This document shows positions 10,135 to 19,087 of a DNA stretch of 64,000 nt, in pieces. Numbering within the stretch: position 1 is the stretch's first letter; every line of letters starts with the position of its first letter. Position numbers and translations under genes: made by a program. This DNA is from Sanguibacter sp. HDW7 (GTDB taxonomy: Bacteria > Actinomycetota > Actinomycetes > Actinomycetales > Cellulomonadaceae), in the NCBI RefSeq assembly GCF_011300875.1, contig NZ_CP049862.1, positions 2,046,001 to 2,110,000 on the forward strand. Reading direction: 5' to 3'. The notes beneath the pieces are model-generated. The model made no database searches, was not told where the DNA came from, and saw only the letters and a program-made list of their open reading frames with translations.

Positions 10135-10782
10135 TCAGCCGCGCAGGGTCGACAGCAGCGTGGGGCCGAGCCCGACGACGAGCACCGCGACGAGCACGAG
10201 GTAGAGGGCCGCGAGCACCCAGCCGCGCATCCGGACGAGGACCGAGGTCGGCGCGCCTCCCGCGAGCCCGGCCTCGATGTTGCGCACGAGGACGTACCAC
10301 CACACGGGCAGCGTCGAGAACCACACGACCATGCAGTACGGGCACAGCGCGCGCAGCTCGGCCACCGAGGTCCACACGAGGAAGACGACGAGCGCCATGC
10401 CCGCGGTCGCGACCGCGAGGAACGCCCGCCAGAACCAGCGCGGCAGGGCGACGCCCGGGGCGACGAGCAGCAGCACGCCGATCGTCATGACGACCGGGAA
10501 CGCGCCGAGGCCCAGGTAGGGGTTGGGGAAGCCGAACAGGCTGCCCGCCGCGGAGTCCATCGCGGGGCTGCACGTGAGCAGCGCGTTGAGCGAGCAGGAC
10601 GGCACGTGCGAGGGGTCGACGAGCGTGAGGTACCGCTCGATCGCGAGGGCAGCCGAGCCCACGAGACCGACGAGGCCCCCGAGCAGCAGCACGAGACCGA
10701 GCGCGCGGTCCGTGAGCGGGCGCGCGACGGCATCGTCCGCGACGGACGCGTCGTCGTGCTGGGTGAGGTCGGTGTCGGCCAC
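10135..10782 (-). CDS. Vitamin K epoxide reductase (VKOR) family membrane protein
   Basis: The 215-aa protein has about five predicted membrane helices. It carries the loop cysteines CSLNALLTC followed by the conserved Ser/Phe-rich stretch AAGSLFGFPNPYLGLGAF, and the active-site CPYC (in LCPYCMVVW). Bacterial VKOR homologues use menaquinone to reoxidise DsbA-like proteins and so form disulfides outside the membrane. The start is GTG at 10782 with GGAGGACC directly upstream. No DsbA-like partner is next to it in this window. Confidence 0.9.
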   Translation of the reverse strand: MADTDLTQHDDASVADDAVARPLTDRALGLVLLLGGLVGLVGSAALAIERYLTLVDPSHVPSCSLNALLTCSPAMDSAAGSLFGFPNPYLGLGAFPVVMTIGVLLLVAPGVALPRWFWRAFLAVATAGMALVVFLVWTSVAELRALCPYCMVVWFSTLPVWWYVLVRNIEAGLAGGAPTSVLVRMRGWVLAALYLVLVAVLVVGLGPTLLSTLRG

Positions 10783-10869
10783 GGGGTCCTCCGGAGGTGT
10801 GCGGTTCCGCGACGCACTATCGCACGATCCGGGACGAACGACCTGCCCCGGCCGAGACGTGGCGGGCGA

Positions 10870-11559
10870 TCAGCCCTCGGCGACCCACACCGAGCGCGCC
10901 GCGGGCAGCCCGAGCGACGCCTCCGAGGTGGTGCCGTCGGGCCGCGTCCAGGCGACCGTCACGGTGCCCGCGAACTCGCGCAGCGCGACGACCTCGACGC
11001 GTGCGTCGAGGCCCAGGCCGAGCTCCGTGAACCAGCGCAGCAGCTCCGGGTCCGCGTCCGAGATCCGGACGACGACGCCCGTGACACCGCTCGCGAGGTC
11101 GGCGAGCGTGCACGCGTCCGACGCCGGCAGCTCGCCGTCGACGGTCGGGATGGGGTCGCCGTGCGGGTCACGCGTCGGGTGCCCGAGCGCCGCGTCGATG
11201 CGCGCGAGCATGAGGTCGGAGACGGCGTGCTCGAGCACCTCGGCCTCGTCGTGGACCTCGTCCCACGCGTACCCGAGCCGCTCGACGAGATACGTCTCGA
11301 TGAGCCGGTGACGGCGCACCATCGCGACCGCGAGGCGCTCGCCCTCGGCAGTGAGCGAGATCGCGCCGTAGGGCTCGTGGTCGAGCAGGCCCAGGCCGAC
11401 CATGCGCCGGACGTTCTCCGAGACGGTCGACGGACCGACGCCGAGGCGCTCCGCGAGGAGCTTCGTCGTCACGCGGGTCTCGGCCCACTCCCCCGCCGAC
11501 CAGACCACCTTGAGGTAGTCCTCGACGACCGGGGTGATGTCGCTGTCTCGTGCCGCCAC
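10870..11559 (-). CDS. DtxR/MntR-family metal-dependent transcriptional regulator
   Basis: The 229-aa protein has an N-terminal winged helix (residues 10-70, with LAERLGVGPSTVSENVRRM as recognition region), a metal-binding/dimerisation domain (about 70-140, RHRLIETYLVERLGYAWDEVHDEAEVLEHAVSD pattern with His/Glu/Asp ligands) and a C-terminal SH3-like FeoA domain (about 150-225). Family members repress manganese or iron uptake genes when loaded with metal; the MntR-type WDEVHDEAE region favours Mn2+. The start is GTG 11559; TAGGCT lies 6 nt upstream, so a leaderless mRNA is plausible. No transporter gene is adjacent, so its targets lie elsewhere. Confidence 0.9.
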   Translation of the reverse strand: MAARDSDITPVVEDYLKVVWSAGEWAETRVTTKLLAERLGVGPSTVSENVRRMVGLGLLDHEPYGAISLTAEGERLAVAMVRRHRLIETYLVERLGYAWDEVHDEAEVLEHAVSDLMLARIDAALGHPTRDPHGDPIPTVDGELPASDACTLADLASGVTGVVVRISDADPELLRWFTELGLGLDARVEVVALREFAGTVTVAWTRPDGTTSEASLGLPAARSVWVAEG

Positions 11560-11571
11560 GTGCCCAGCCTA
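11560..11571 (-). promoter_or_regulatory. Predicted leaderless -10 box of the MntR-like gene
   Basis: On the minus strand TAGGCT (11571-11566) is followed by 6 nt and the GTG start; there is no Shine-Dalgarno sequence. The geometry places transcription start at or next to the start codon. Confidence 0.5.
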
Positions 11572-11608
11572 CCGAGCGCGCGCCCGGCACCCCGTGAGGC
11601 GCCGCACG

Positions 11609-12295
11609 TCAGCGGCTCAGGACGAGGAGCAGCTCGAGCGTCCCGGCGTCCTCGACCTCGACGAAGCCGAGGCTCGGCGCCTCGATGCCGAGGTCCGAGA
11701 ACGTCACGGGGGCCGAACCTGCGACGCGGAGCCCCGCGCCGTCGCGCACGACGTCGAGCGAGAACGTCAGCTGGTGGTCGGCCCCGAGCAGCGTGAGCGT
11801 CCCGGGGACCTCGACCCGTCCACCCGACCCGAGATCGGGAAGCCGGACCGGGGCGTCGAGGCGGAACGTCGCCGTCGGGTGCTGGTCGACCTCGAGGAGG
11901 TCGCGCATGAACGAGTCGCGCGGACCGACTCCCGTGGCGACCGTCGCGACCTGGACCGTCGCGTCGACGGCCGTCATGCTGCCGTCCGTCACCGTGATCG
12001 TGCCCGTGACGTCCTCCGTGCGGCCCACGACGGTGACGTCCTCGCCCCGCAGGACCTCCTCGACCCGGTAGCCCGCGGTCGTGCCCGGGCCCAGCGTCCA
12101 CGTGCCGTCGACCTCGAGCGGCCCCGTCGCCGGCGCGGGCGCGCTCGTCGTCACAGCGAGCGGCGGCGGCGCGGACCTGTCCCCCCACCACGCGTAGATG
12201 CGGGGCCCGACGAGCACGACGAGAAGCACGAGCACCGCGAGCGACGCGATGACGACGACGAGACGGCGGCGGCGCGTCGGGTGTGCAGCGGTCAT
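11609..12295 (-). CDS. YceI-family protein, membrane anchored
   Basis: The 228-aa protein has a single N-terminal membrane segment (about residues 10-32, after MTAAHPTRRRR), then a proline/alanine linker and a YceI beta-barrel domain (about 58-228: GTWTLGPGTTAGYRV, FMRDLLEVDQHPTATFRL, GTLTLLGADHQLTFSLDV). YceI domains are lipocalin-like barrels that bind polyisoprenoid-type lipids; the exact function here is unknown. ATG at 12295 overlaps the stop of the upstream metallophosphoesterase by ATGA, so the two are coupled. Confidence 0.88.
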   Translation of the reverse strand: MTAAHPTRRRRLVVVIASLAVLVLLVVLVGPRIYAWWGDRSAPPPLAVTTSAPAPATGPLEVDGTWTLGPGTTAGYRVEEVLRGEDVTVVGRTEDVTGTITVTDGSMTAVDATVQVATVATGVGPRDSFMRDLLEVDQHPTATFRLDAPVRLPDLGSGGRVEVPGTLTLLGADHQLTFSLDVVRDGAGLRVAGSAPVTFSDLGIEAPSLGFVEVEDAGTLELLLVLSR

Positions 12296-14259
12296 GGGAG
12301 CTCCTCTGTCGGTTCCGCGGACGGCGTCGGCGTGGCGCCTGGCGTCGACCCGAGGGTCGGGTCGGTGGACGAGTCTGTCGAAGGTTCGGCGGTCGGGTCG
12401 ACGGAAGGGTCGAGTGACGGGGTCCCCGTCGGGAGCACGTCGCCGTCGAACGGCCCGTCGGGCGTCGGCAGCTCGGGCGTCGGCAGGCCGGGCGTCGAAG
12501 TCGCGGCGCCGAACGGGTCGTCCACGACGGGGGACCCCGCGGGAAGCGGCCGCGGCACGCGGATCGCGGCGCCGACCTCGACGGCGCCCGACGGCGTGAT
12601 CGAGATGAGGCGGGAGTCGAGCCACGTCCGGCTCGTGCGGTCGAAGCGCCACAGGGTCATCTGCGCAACACCACCGAGCGGGCCGATCGTCAGCCTGCCC
12701 TCAGCGGCTCCCGCGGTCGTCCCCGAGACGTAGAGCACGCCGAGGCCGGACCGCACGGGCCCGGTGCGCGTGTGGCGGTGGCCGGAGATCTGCAGCGGCG
12801 TGCACCCGGTCGCGAGCGCCGGGGCGCCGACGTACGGCGTGTGGATCATGAGGAGGTCGGGCCGCTCGGCGCACGCGTCGCGGGCGAGCCGTTCGGCCTG
12901 GGCACCCGGGTCCTCCTCGCCGACCTGGACGGTCCCGACGCCGATGCGGGTCTCGCGCGCGTCCTTGTCGCCGAGGATTCGGACGCCGGCGACGCGCACG
13001 ACGTCGCCGCGCAGGACCGTCGCCCCTGCGTCGTGCGCCTGGTCGGCGGTCTGCGCGGAGTCGTGGTTGCCCGTCGCGACGACGTACTCGGTGCCTGACG
13101 GCGCGGCGTCGACGAACGCCTCGACGCACACCCGCTCGACCGCGGTGCCGTTGATCGTGGTGTCGCCCGTGTCGAGGATCGCCGAGGCGCCCGCGAGCTG
13201 CGCCGCGCGACGGATGACGGGCGCCATGCCGATGTTGCAGTGGAGGTCGCTCACCTGGAGGAAGGTCACGACGTCGGCGTCCGCGTCGGCGTCCGTCGTG
13301 GCGACGCCGTCGGGTTCCGTCGCCGTCGTCGTGCCGGCCGGGGTGGGGTCGGGGCCGTCGGCCGTCGCACCGGCGTCCGGTGTCGAGCCCGGGGGCGTGC
13401 CGTCGGCGGGGAGCGTCGCGTCGTCCGCGACCGGCGCGGACACGCGCAGCATGAGGGCGGACTCTCGCTCGTCCGCCTCGAGCCGGGCGAGCCAGGCCGT
13501 GTCGAGCTCGCCGACGACGTTCTCGTAGTACGACTCGTTGTCGTCGTACATGTCGAGGAGCTGGCCGCCGTACTCCTCGATGACGCCCGAGAGGCGCCCT
13601 GTGATCCGAGCGCCCTCGAGCGAGGTCCCCGCGAAGACGGTGCTCGCGGGCAGCGCGTCGAGGCGCGCGCGGGCTGCGGAGCCGTTGGAGAAGGTCGCAG
13701 CGACGAGCACGAGGACGACGGCGCCCGCGAGCGTCACGGTGTGCGGGGCGAACCGCTCGAGCAGGTCGGTGCGTCGCGGACGCCCGAGCAGCAGGCCGAG
13801 ACCGAGGAGGACCGCGACCGACAGCGCGGCGCACGCGAGGGCCCGGCGCGCCGCGTCCGCGACGAGGGCCTCGGCGACGTGCCGGACGGTGTCCTGCGGA
13901 CCCGAGAAGAACTGGAGGTACGCGGCGAGGTCGTCGTCGAGCGCGTCGAGCGTCGTGCGGCCCACGACGGCACGGAGGTCCGCGGGGATCTCCTTGACCG
14001 TCGCACGCACACCGATCCCGAGGGGCGCGGGCGAGTCGACCTCGATCGTGCCGAGCGGCCCGAGGTCGAGCGTGACGATGCCGTCCGCGGTCACCTCGTA
14101 GGTGGCCTCGTGCGGCCCGAGCGCACGGTCCGCCCGGGCGGTGACGACGCCGACGACGCACGACAGGAGCACGACCGCGAGCACCACGACGAGCCGACGT
14201 GCCCAGGCGGGCGGCAGCGCGCGGCCCGGACGGCCGTGCGGGTGCGCCTCAGCGGGCAT
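12292..14259 (-). CDS. Membrane-anchored metallophosphoesterase with Ser/Thr/Pro-rich tail
   Basis: The 655-aa protein has a signal-anchor helix (residues ~22-43) and two more hydrophobic segments near 145-190. A calcineurin-like phosphoesterase domain (about 330-570) shows all metal-binding motifs: SDLHCN, LDTGDTT, GNHDS, IHTPYV and GHRHTRTG. The last ~70 residues are a low-complexity PTS tail with repeats such as PTPELPTPDGP and DPSVDPTAEPSTD, likely an extracellular linker. The substrate is not evident. It is cotranscribed with the YceI gene (4-nt overlap). GAGGGGAG lies before the ATG. Confidence 0.87.
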   Translation of the reverse strand: MPAEAHPHGRPGRALPPAWARRLVVVLAVVLLSCVVGVVTARADRALGPHEATYEVTADGIVTLDLGPLGTIEVDSPAPLGIGVRATVKEIPADLRAVVGRTTLDALDDDLAAYLQFFSGPQDTVRHVAEALVADAARRALACAALSVAVLLGLGLLLGRPRRTDLLERFAPHTVTLAGAVVLVLVAATFSNGSAARARLDALPASTVFAGTSLEGARITGRLSGVIEEYGGQLLDMYDDNESYYENVVGELDTAWLARLEADERESALMLRVSAPVADDATLPADGTPPGSTPDAGATADGPDPTPAGTTTATEPDGVATTDADADADVVTFLQVSDLHCNIGMAPVIRRAAQLAGASAILDTGDTTINGTAVERVCVEAFVDAAPSGTEYVVATGNHDSAQTADQAHDAGATVLRGDVVRVAGVRILGDKDARETRIGVGTVQVGEEDPGAQAERLARDACAERPDLLMIHTPYVGAPALATGCTPLQISGHRHTRTGPVRSGLGVLYVSGTTAGAAEGRLTIGPLGGVAQMTLWRFDRTSRTWLDSRLISITPSGAVEVGAAIRVPRPLPAGSPVVDDPFGAATSTPGLPTPELPTPDGPFDGDVLPTGTPSLDPSVDPTAEPSTDSSTDPTLGSTPGATPTPSAEPTEELP

Positions 14260-14510
14260 CGGTCGTCTCCCCTCGTGCGCGGCTGGCGAGCCGGGTCCGT
14301 CGGTGCGGCGGCCCGTGCACCTGAGGACGAGCCTAGGCGCGTCGCGGCCCCCTGCGCACGCGGCGCCGTCGCCGTCCTCGTGGCTGGGCCGGACAGGCTC
14401 CGACGCACCGCCCGGACAGCGGCGTCAAGCGTTCGTGAGCGACCGGACGGAGTGGGATTTCTCACGGTTCCGATGCTGAGATCCAGGACCCAGGTCCCAG
14501 TCATCCTACC

Positions 14511-14523
14511 TACACTCGAAGAC
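14511..14523 (+). promoter_or_regulatory. Predicted leaderless promoter -10 of mqo
   Basis: TACACT at 14511-14516 is separated by 7 nt from the GTG at 14524, with no ribosome-binding site between. This supports GTG 14524 over the in-frame ATG at 14473 as the true start. Confidence 0.55.
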
Positions 14524-16023
14524 GTGGACCGGACGAAGAAGAACAACGTGGACGTCGTCCTCGTCGGCGGCGGCATCATGAGCGCGACCCTCGGGACGCT
14601 CATCTCCCTGCTCGAGCCGACGTGGAAGATCGAGATCTTCGAGCGCCTCGACGGCGTCGCGCTCGAGTCCTCCAACCCGTGGAACAACGCGGGCACGGGG
14701 CACGCGGCGCTGTGCGAGCTCAACTACACGCCCGAGCGCCCGGACGGCTCGATCGACACGTCGAAGGCCGTGAAGATCAACGAGCAGTTCCAGATCTCGC
14801 GCGAGTTCTGGCACCACCTCACGACGGCGGGCATGCTCCCCGAGCAGTCGACGTACATGAGCCTCACCCCGCACATGACGTTCGTGCGCGGCGAGGCCAA
14901 CGTCGACTACCTCCGCCGGCGCCACGCCGCGCTCAGCGCGCACCCCCTCTTCTCCGACCTCGAGTTCACGGACGACCCGGCGGTCATCGCGCAGTGGGCG
15001 CCGCTCCTCGTCAAGGAGCGCGCCGGCGACGAGCCGATCGCCGCGACGCGCGCGACGTCGGGCACCGACGTCGACTTCGGCTCCCTCACGCGCTCGATGC
15101 TCCGCCACCTCGTCGACCACGGCGCCACGCTCGCGGCGCAGCACGAGGTGAAGAACCTTCGCCGCCGCAAGGACGGCACGTGGGACGTCAAGGTCCGCGA
15201 CACCTCGTGGAACGCGAAGGACCCGGTCCGCACGGTCAACGCACGCTTCGTCTTCGTCGGCGCAGGCGGCGGCGCCCTGCCCCTCCTGCAGCGCTCCGGC
15301 ATCCCGGAGATCAAGGGCTACGGCGGCTTCCCCATCTCGGGTCAGTTCCTCCGCACGACGAACCCCGAGATCGTCGCGCAGCACAACGCCAAGGTCTACG
15401 GCAAGGCCGACGTCGGCGCCCCGCCCATGTCTGTCCCCCACCTCGACACGCGTGTCGTCGACGGCGAGACCTCGGTGATGTTCGGCCCGTACGCAGGCTT
15501 CTCGTCGAAGTACCTCAAGAAGGGTTCGTTCCTCGACCTCTTCGCGTCGATCCGCCCGGGCAACATCGTGACGATGGCCGGCGCCGGCCTCGACAACATG
15601 GACCTCACCGCCTACCTCGTCTCCGAGGTGACGAAGTCCTTCGACGCGAAGTTCCGTTCGCTGCGACAGTTCATGCCGACCGCGCGCCCCGAGGACTGGG
15701 AGCTCATCACCGCGGGCCAGCGCGTCCAGGTGATGAAGCGCGACCCGAAGAAGGGCGGCCGCCTCGAGTTCGGGACGGACGTCGTCACGGGCGCCGACGG
15801 CACGATCGCGGGCCTTCTCGGAGCCTCGCCCGGTGCGTCGACCGCCGCGTGGGCGATGGTCGACGTGCTCGAGCGCTGCTTCCCCGAGCACCTCGCCGCG
15901 TGGCGCCCGCGCCTCGCCGCGATCGCGCCGTCCCTCGCGACGGACGACTGGGACACCCCGGCCGAGCGCGAGAGCCTCACGGCGCTCTCCGAGCTCGACG
16001 AGGTCGGTGCGACCGAGGCCTGA
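14524..16023 (+). CDS. mqo: Malate:quinone oxidoreductase
   Basis: The 499-aa FAD enzyme oxidises malate to oxaloacetate and passes electrons to menaquinone at the membrane, a TCA-cycle step in many actinobacteria. The N-terminal FAD fold VDVVLVGGGIMSATLG (residues ~9-24) is followed by NNAGTGHAALCELNYTP, which is characteristic of Mqo. The C-terminal FAD contact AGLLGASPGASTAAWAM is also present. The length fits the family. The GTG at 14524 is chosen because it starts right at the family N-terminus and follows a TACACT box by 7 nt; an ATG at 14473 would add 17 residues. It converges on rnhA. Confidence 0.96.
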   Translation: MDRTKKNNVDVVLVGGGIMSATLGTLISLLEPTWKIEIFERLDGVALESSNPWNNAGTGHAALCELNYTPERPDGSIDTSKAVKINEQFQISREFWHHLTTAGMLPEQSTYMSLTPHMTFVRGEANVDYLRRRHAALSAHPLFSDLEFTDDPAVIAQWAPLLVKERAGDEPIAATRATSGTDVDFGSLTRSMLRHLVDHGATLAAQHEVKNLRRRKDGTWDVKVRDTSWNAKDPVRTVNARFVFVGAGGGALPLLQRSGIPEIKGYGGFPISGQFLRTTNPEIVAQHNAKVYGKADVGAPPMSVPHLDTRVVDGETSVMFGPYAGFSSKYLKKGSFLDLFASIRPGNIVTMAGAGLDNMDLTAYLVSEVTKSFDAKFRSLRQFMPTARPEDWELITAGQRVQVMKRDPKKGGRLEFGTDVVTGADGTIAGLLGASPGASTAAWAMVDVLERCFPEHLAAWRPRLAAIAPSLATDDWDTPAERESLTALSELDEVGATEA

Positions 16024-16036
16024 CCGGCCCACCAGC

Positions 16037-16083
16037 ACGACGTAGGGCGCGACATCCCGGGGGGATGCCGCGCCCTACGTCGT
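16037..16083. terminator. Bidirectional hairpin between mqo and rnhA
   Basis: ACGACGTAGGGCGCG (16037-16051) pairs perfectly with 16069-16083 (15 bp). An inner CATCCC/GGGATG pair (16053-16058, 16062-16067) adds to the stem. The flanking genes converge. Confidence 0.8.
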
Positions 16084-16127
16084 TCGTGGACGTCCGCGCG
16101 AGCCTCGTCCTGCGACGTGGAGGCCGT

Positions 16128-16643
16128 TCAGGCCCGCCCGGCGCGCACGTCGTCGACGCCCCGGTTGGCGAGCTCGTCAGCCTTCTCGTTGCCCGGGTCG
16201 CCCGCGTGACCCTTGACCCACGCCCAGCGGACGTCGTGCCGTGCGACCTGCGCCTCGAGCAGCTGCCAGAGCTCGGCGTTCTTCACGGGCTTCTTGTCCG
16301 CGGTGCGCCAGCCGTTGCGACGCCACCCGTGGATCCACGTCGTCATGCCCTTCATGACGTACGTCGAGTCGACGTGGAGCGTCACCGCGCACCGGCGGTT
16401 GAGCGCCTTGAGCCCCTCGACGGCGGCGAGCAGCTCCATGCGGTTGTTCGTCGTCGCCGCCTCACCGCCCCACAGCTCACGCTCGTGCCCGCCCGAACGC
16501 ATGAGGACGCCCCAGCCGCCGACGCCGGGGTTGCCCTTGCACGCGCCGTCGGTCCACATCTCGACGACAGGCAGGGGCGCACCGGGCCCGTCGGCCGGGG
16601 TCGTCAGGGCGTCGTCGAGGGCCGTGGGAGGGGTCTGGGGCAT
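16128..16643 (-). CDS. rnhA: Ribonuclease HI
   Basis: The 171-aa enzyme cleaves the RNA strand of RNA:DNA hybrids. The catalytic carboxylates are visible: [11 protein letters not shown] (first Asp), NRMELLAA (Glu), [10 protein letters not shown] (Asp) and [12 protein letters not shown] (last Asp), with KGHAG carrying the conserved His. The ATG at 16643 (MPQTPP...) is preferred: TACGAT at 16656-16651 lies exactly 7 nt upstream and would remove the in-frame ATG at 16652. An extended frame reaching 16739 has no supporting signal. Confidence 0.95.
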   Translation of the reverse strand: MPQTPPTALDDALTTPADGPGAPLPVVEMWTDGACKGNPGVGGWGVLMRSGGHERELWGGEAATTNNRMELLAAVEGLKALNRRCAVTLHVDSTYVMKGMTTWIHGWRRNGWRTADKKPVKNAELWQLLEAQVARHDVRWAWVKGHAGDPGNEKADELANRGVDDVRAGRA

Positions 16644-16656
16644 GGTGCCCATCGTA
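16644..16656 (-). promoter_or_regulatory. Predicted leaderless -10 of rnhA
   Basis: Minus-strand TACGAT (16656-16651) plus a 7-nt gap leads to ATG 16643; no Shine-Dalgarno sequence is visible. It has the same geometry as at mqo. Confidence 0.5.
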
Positions 16657-16751
16657 GTGGCACGCCCGTGCGGAGCCGCTCCGGCGCAGGCTGTCTCGTG
16701 GCGCCTCTCGCCCCCGCAAGCGGGCCCCGCCGCGCGCACGACGACCCGGCA

Positions 16752-16796
16752 CGCACCTCGGCCCCGCTCGCGATGCGCGAGCGGGGCCGAGGTGCG
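16752..16796 (-). terminator. Terminator of the metzincin protease gene
   Basis: Bases 16752-16772 and 16776-16796 form a perfect 21-bp stem with a 3-nt loop (ATG), 17 nt beyond the protease stop codon. Confidence 0.85.
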
Positions 16797-16812
16797 TCAC
16801 ACGGACGGCGGA

Positions 16813-18840
16813 TCAGCGTGCGGTGCGACCCGAGAAGATCGTCGTGCTCAGGTAGTACGGGCTCGATGCCCGCGCCGGGACATGGACCAGGTAGACCTTG
16901 CCGCGGGGCAGCTTCGAGGTCTTCACCACCGCGACCCAGGCCGAGCCCTTGCGGACGACCTTGGCCTTGGCGGACACGGTCTTCGAGCCGACCTTTGCGT
17001 ACACCGTGCCGAGCGGCGACGCGGTGCTGCGCCCGGTGACCCGGACGGTGAACGTCGCCGTCCGGCCGGCCTTGACGGTCGACGCCTTGTCGACCTTGAG
17101 CCCGACCTTGGTCTTGGAGACCGTGACCTTGCGCGCGACGCTGGATCCGCCGAGCGTCGCGTCACCGGAGTACACCGCCTTGATGGTCTGCTGTCCAGGC
17201 CGGACGTTCGCGGGGAGGAGAGCGCGCGCGATGCCGCCCGCCCCGACGCGCACGGTCGCGACGCGGCGCGTGCCGACATAGAACGAGACAGTGCCGTGGC
17301 GGTTGTAGCTACCCGACACGGTCGCCCGCACCGCGGCGCGCGTGCCGTAGGTCATCTTCGCGATCGCGAGCTTCGTCGTCGTCTTGCCACGCGCGAAGCC
17401 CGTGATGCGGAAGCGCGCGGCCGTCGCCGTCGTCCGCGAGACGGTGAGCTTGCGACCGCCGTTGAACGTGACGTCCTCACCCTGGCGGACGGTCGCCCAG
17501 TAGCCGCCGTTCCCGGTCTCGCCGCCCAGCGTGTAGAGCGTCGGGATGCCATTGGCGTCGCTGACGACGGTCGACATGCGAACACCAGGGCCGAGGTCGA
17601 ACTGGTAGGACGGGCCGGACACTGCGTAGAACGCGTTCTTGTCGACGCCCAGGCCGTTGCGGTACTCGATGAAGACGTCGTTCTGGGGCGTGAGCGCCCA
17701 CTTCTCGGTGATGACGCCGCCCGAGGTCACAGCCTTGATCGTCGTGTCCTTGCCGTACTGGCCGCCCGTGACGGCGGACGCCGGCAGGATGCCGAGGTAC
17801 TCGCGGAAGGCAGGGTCGAGCGCCGGCGGCGCGTAGACCTTGCCGTCGACGTCGCCGACCGACGCGCCCATGACCGAGTGCGCGCCGAAGTACTCGAAGG
17901 CGTCGTCGCCGGCGTCGAGGTTCGAGTGGCCCAGGCCGAAGTTGTGGCCCATCTCGTGGGCGGCGGTGTGCTGGTCGTCGGCGATGAGGAAGATCGCACC
18001 ACCCGAGGCGAAGTTCTTGCCGACCATCGCAAGGCCCGTCCAGCCGAGGGGACCGCCCTCGGAGCTCGCGCAGCCCTCCGGCAGCATGACGACGAGGTGG
18101 CTGCGTGCCTTGCTCGCGACGGCTCCCTTGCCGACGAGGTTCTGGGCCTCCGCCCAGATCTCCTCGTAGGCCTCGCCGGAGCCAGCGTCCTCGGCCTCGG
18201 CGATGAAGTCGCAGACGTTGTCCCACGGCATCGTCCGCAGCGACGCGACCGCGAGAGACTTCACGACGCCCCCGCTCTCGCGCACCCAGTACTTGCCGCC
18301 GTTCTCGACGACCGCCTTCGCGCGAGCCTGCGAGTAGTTGCCCGTCGTCTCTCGGTCGGCGACAGTGACGACGTGGGCGACGTGAGCCGCCTTGGTCGTC
18401 GCGCTCGGCGTGGTCGAGGCGAGCACCGTGACCGCGCTCGCGTCGACGGCCCCCGAGCGGGAGAGGAGCTGGGCCACACGGTCGGAGGACGCGGCGCGCA
18501 GCGCGGAGGTCGCGAGCTCACGCGGTGCGTCGATCTCCACACGGACGGTGTCGCCGGCGGTCGCGGCACCGCGCGTGCGGCTCACGGAGGCCTCGGTGAG
18601 CGGGACGTACGCGCCCGACGCGGTGCGGACCCCGAAGGACCGGGTCTCGACGGGGCGGCCGGACGCGTCGCGGCCGGAGCCGAGCGTCACGATGAGCTCG
18701 CCCTCGACGATCGCGTCGGGCACGCTCGCGGTCTTGCTGCCGACGGTCTCGCCGCCGGCGATCGGCGCGGCGGTCGCGGCGGGCGCTCCCCCGAGGACGA
18801 GGGCAAGGGCGCACACGGCAGCCCATCTAGCTCGGTACAT
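16813..18840 (-). CDS. Secreted metzincin-type zinc metalloprotease with Ig-like repeats
   Basis: The 675-aa protein begins with a Sec signal peptide (MYRARWAAVCALALVLGGAP, cleavage near ATAA/PIAG). The zinc motif HEMGHNFGLGH at residues 295-305 fits HExxHxxGxxH of metzincins, most like the gametolysin (M11) group. The N-terminal ~150 residues may be a propeptide or prodomain. The C-terminal ~200 residues contain two beta-rich repeats (AVRATVSGSYNRHGTVSFYV..., TFTVRVTGRSTASPLGTVYA...) resembling bacterial Ig-like (Big_3) domains, probably for surface or substrate contact. The start at 18840 is fixed by GGGGGACC 6 nt upstream. The substrate is unknown. Confidence 0.88.
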   Translation of the reverse strand: MYRARWAAVCALALVLGGAPAATAAPIAGGETVGSKTASVPDAIVEGELIVTLGSGRDASGRPVETRSFGVRTASGAYVPLTEASVSRTRGAATAGDTVRVEIDAPRELATSALRAASSDRVAQLLSRSGAVDASAVTVLASTTPSATTKAAHVAHVVTVADRETTGNYSQARAKAVVENGGKYWVRESGGVVKSLAVASLRTMPWDNVCDFIAEAEDAGSGEAYEEIWAEAQNLVGKGAVASKARSHLVVMLPEGCASSEGGPLGWTGLAMVGKNFASGGAIFLIADDQHTAAHEMGHNFGLGHSNLDAGDDAFEYFGAHSVMGASVGDVDGKVYAPPALDPAFREYLGILPASAVTGGQYGKDTTIKAVTSGGVITEKWALTPQNDVFIEYRNGLGVDKNAFYAVSGPSYQFDLGPGVRMSTVVSDANGIPTLYTLGGETGNGGYWATVRQGEDVTFNGGRKLTVSRTTATAARFRITGFARGKTTTKLAIAKMTYGTRAAVRATVSGSYNRHGTVSFYVGTRRVATVRVGAGGIARALLPANVRPGQQTIKAVYSGDATLGGSSVARKVTVSKTKVGLKVDKASTVKAGRTATFTVRVTGRSTASPLGTVYAKVGSKTVSAKAKVVRKGSAWVAVVKTSKLPRGKVYLVHVPARASSPYYLSTTIFSGRTAR

Positions 18841-19075
18841 CTGGTCCCCCTGTGGACAGGTTGCCTGGTTCGTAGCAAGTTTCGGAGCCACGTCTGATGT
18901 GCAGATCGTAGTGCATGCGACCCGCTTCTCAGCCTTGCCTCTCGACATCTCTGACGTCCCAGGACGCGCCGTGGCCCGCCACCCTCGGGACCGCTGCGAG
19001 GGGTCCTAGGTCGGGGATCGTCGTCGCGGGGTCACGGTGAGGTCACGCTGGTTACGCTTCCACTGCGAAAAGCCC

Positions 19076-19087
19076 TACGGTATGCAC
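19076..19087 (+). promoter_or_regulatory. Predicted -10 for leaderless start at 19088
   Basis: TACGGT (19076-19081) overlaps the region just before ATG 19082 and leaves 6 nt to ATG 19088, pointing to the second ATG as the real start. Confidence 0.4.
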
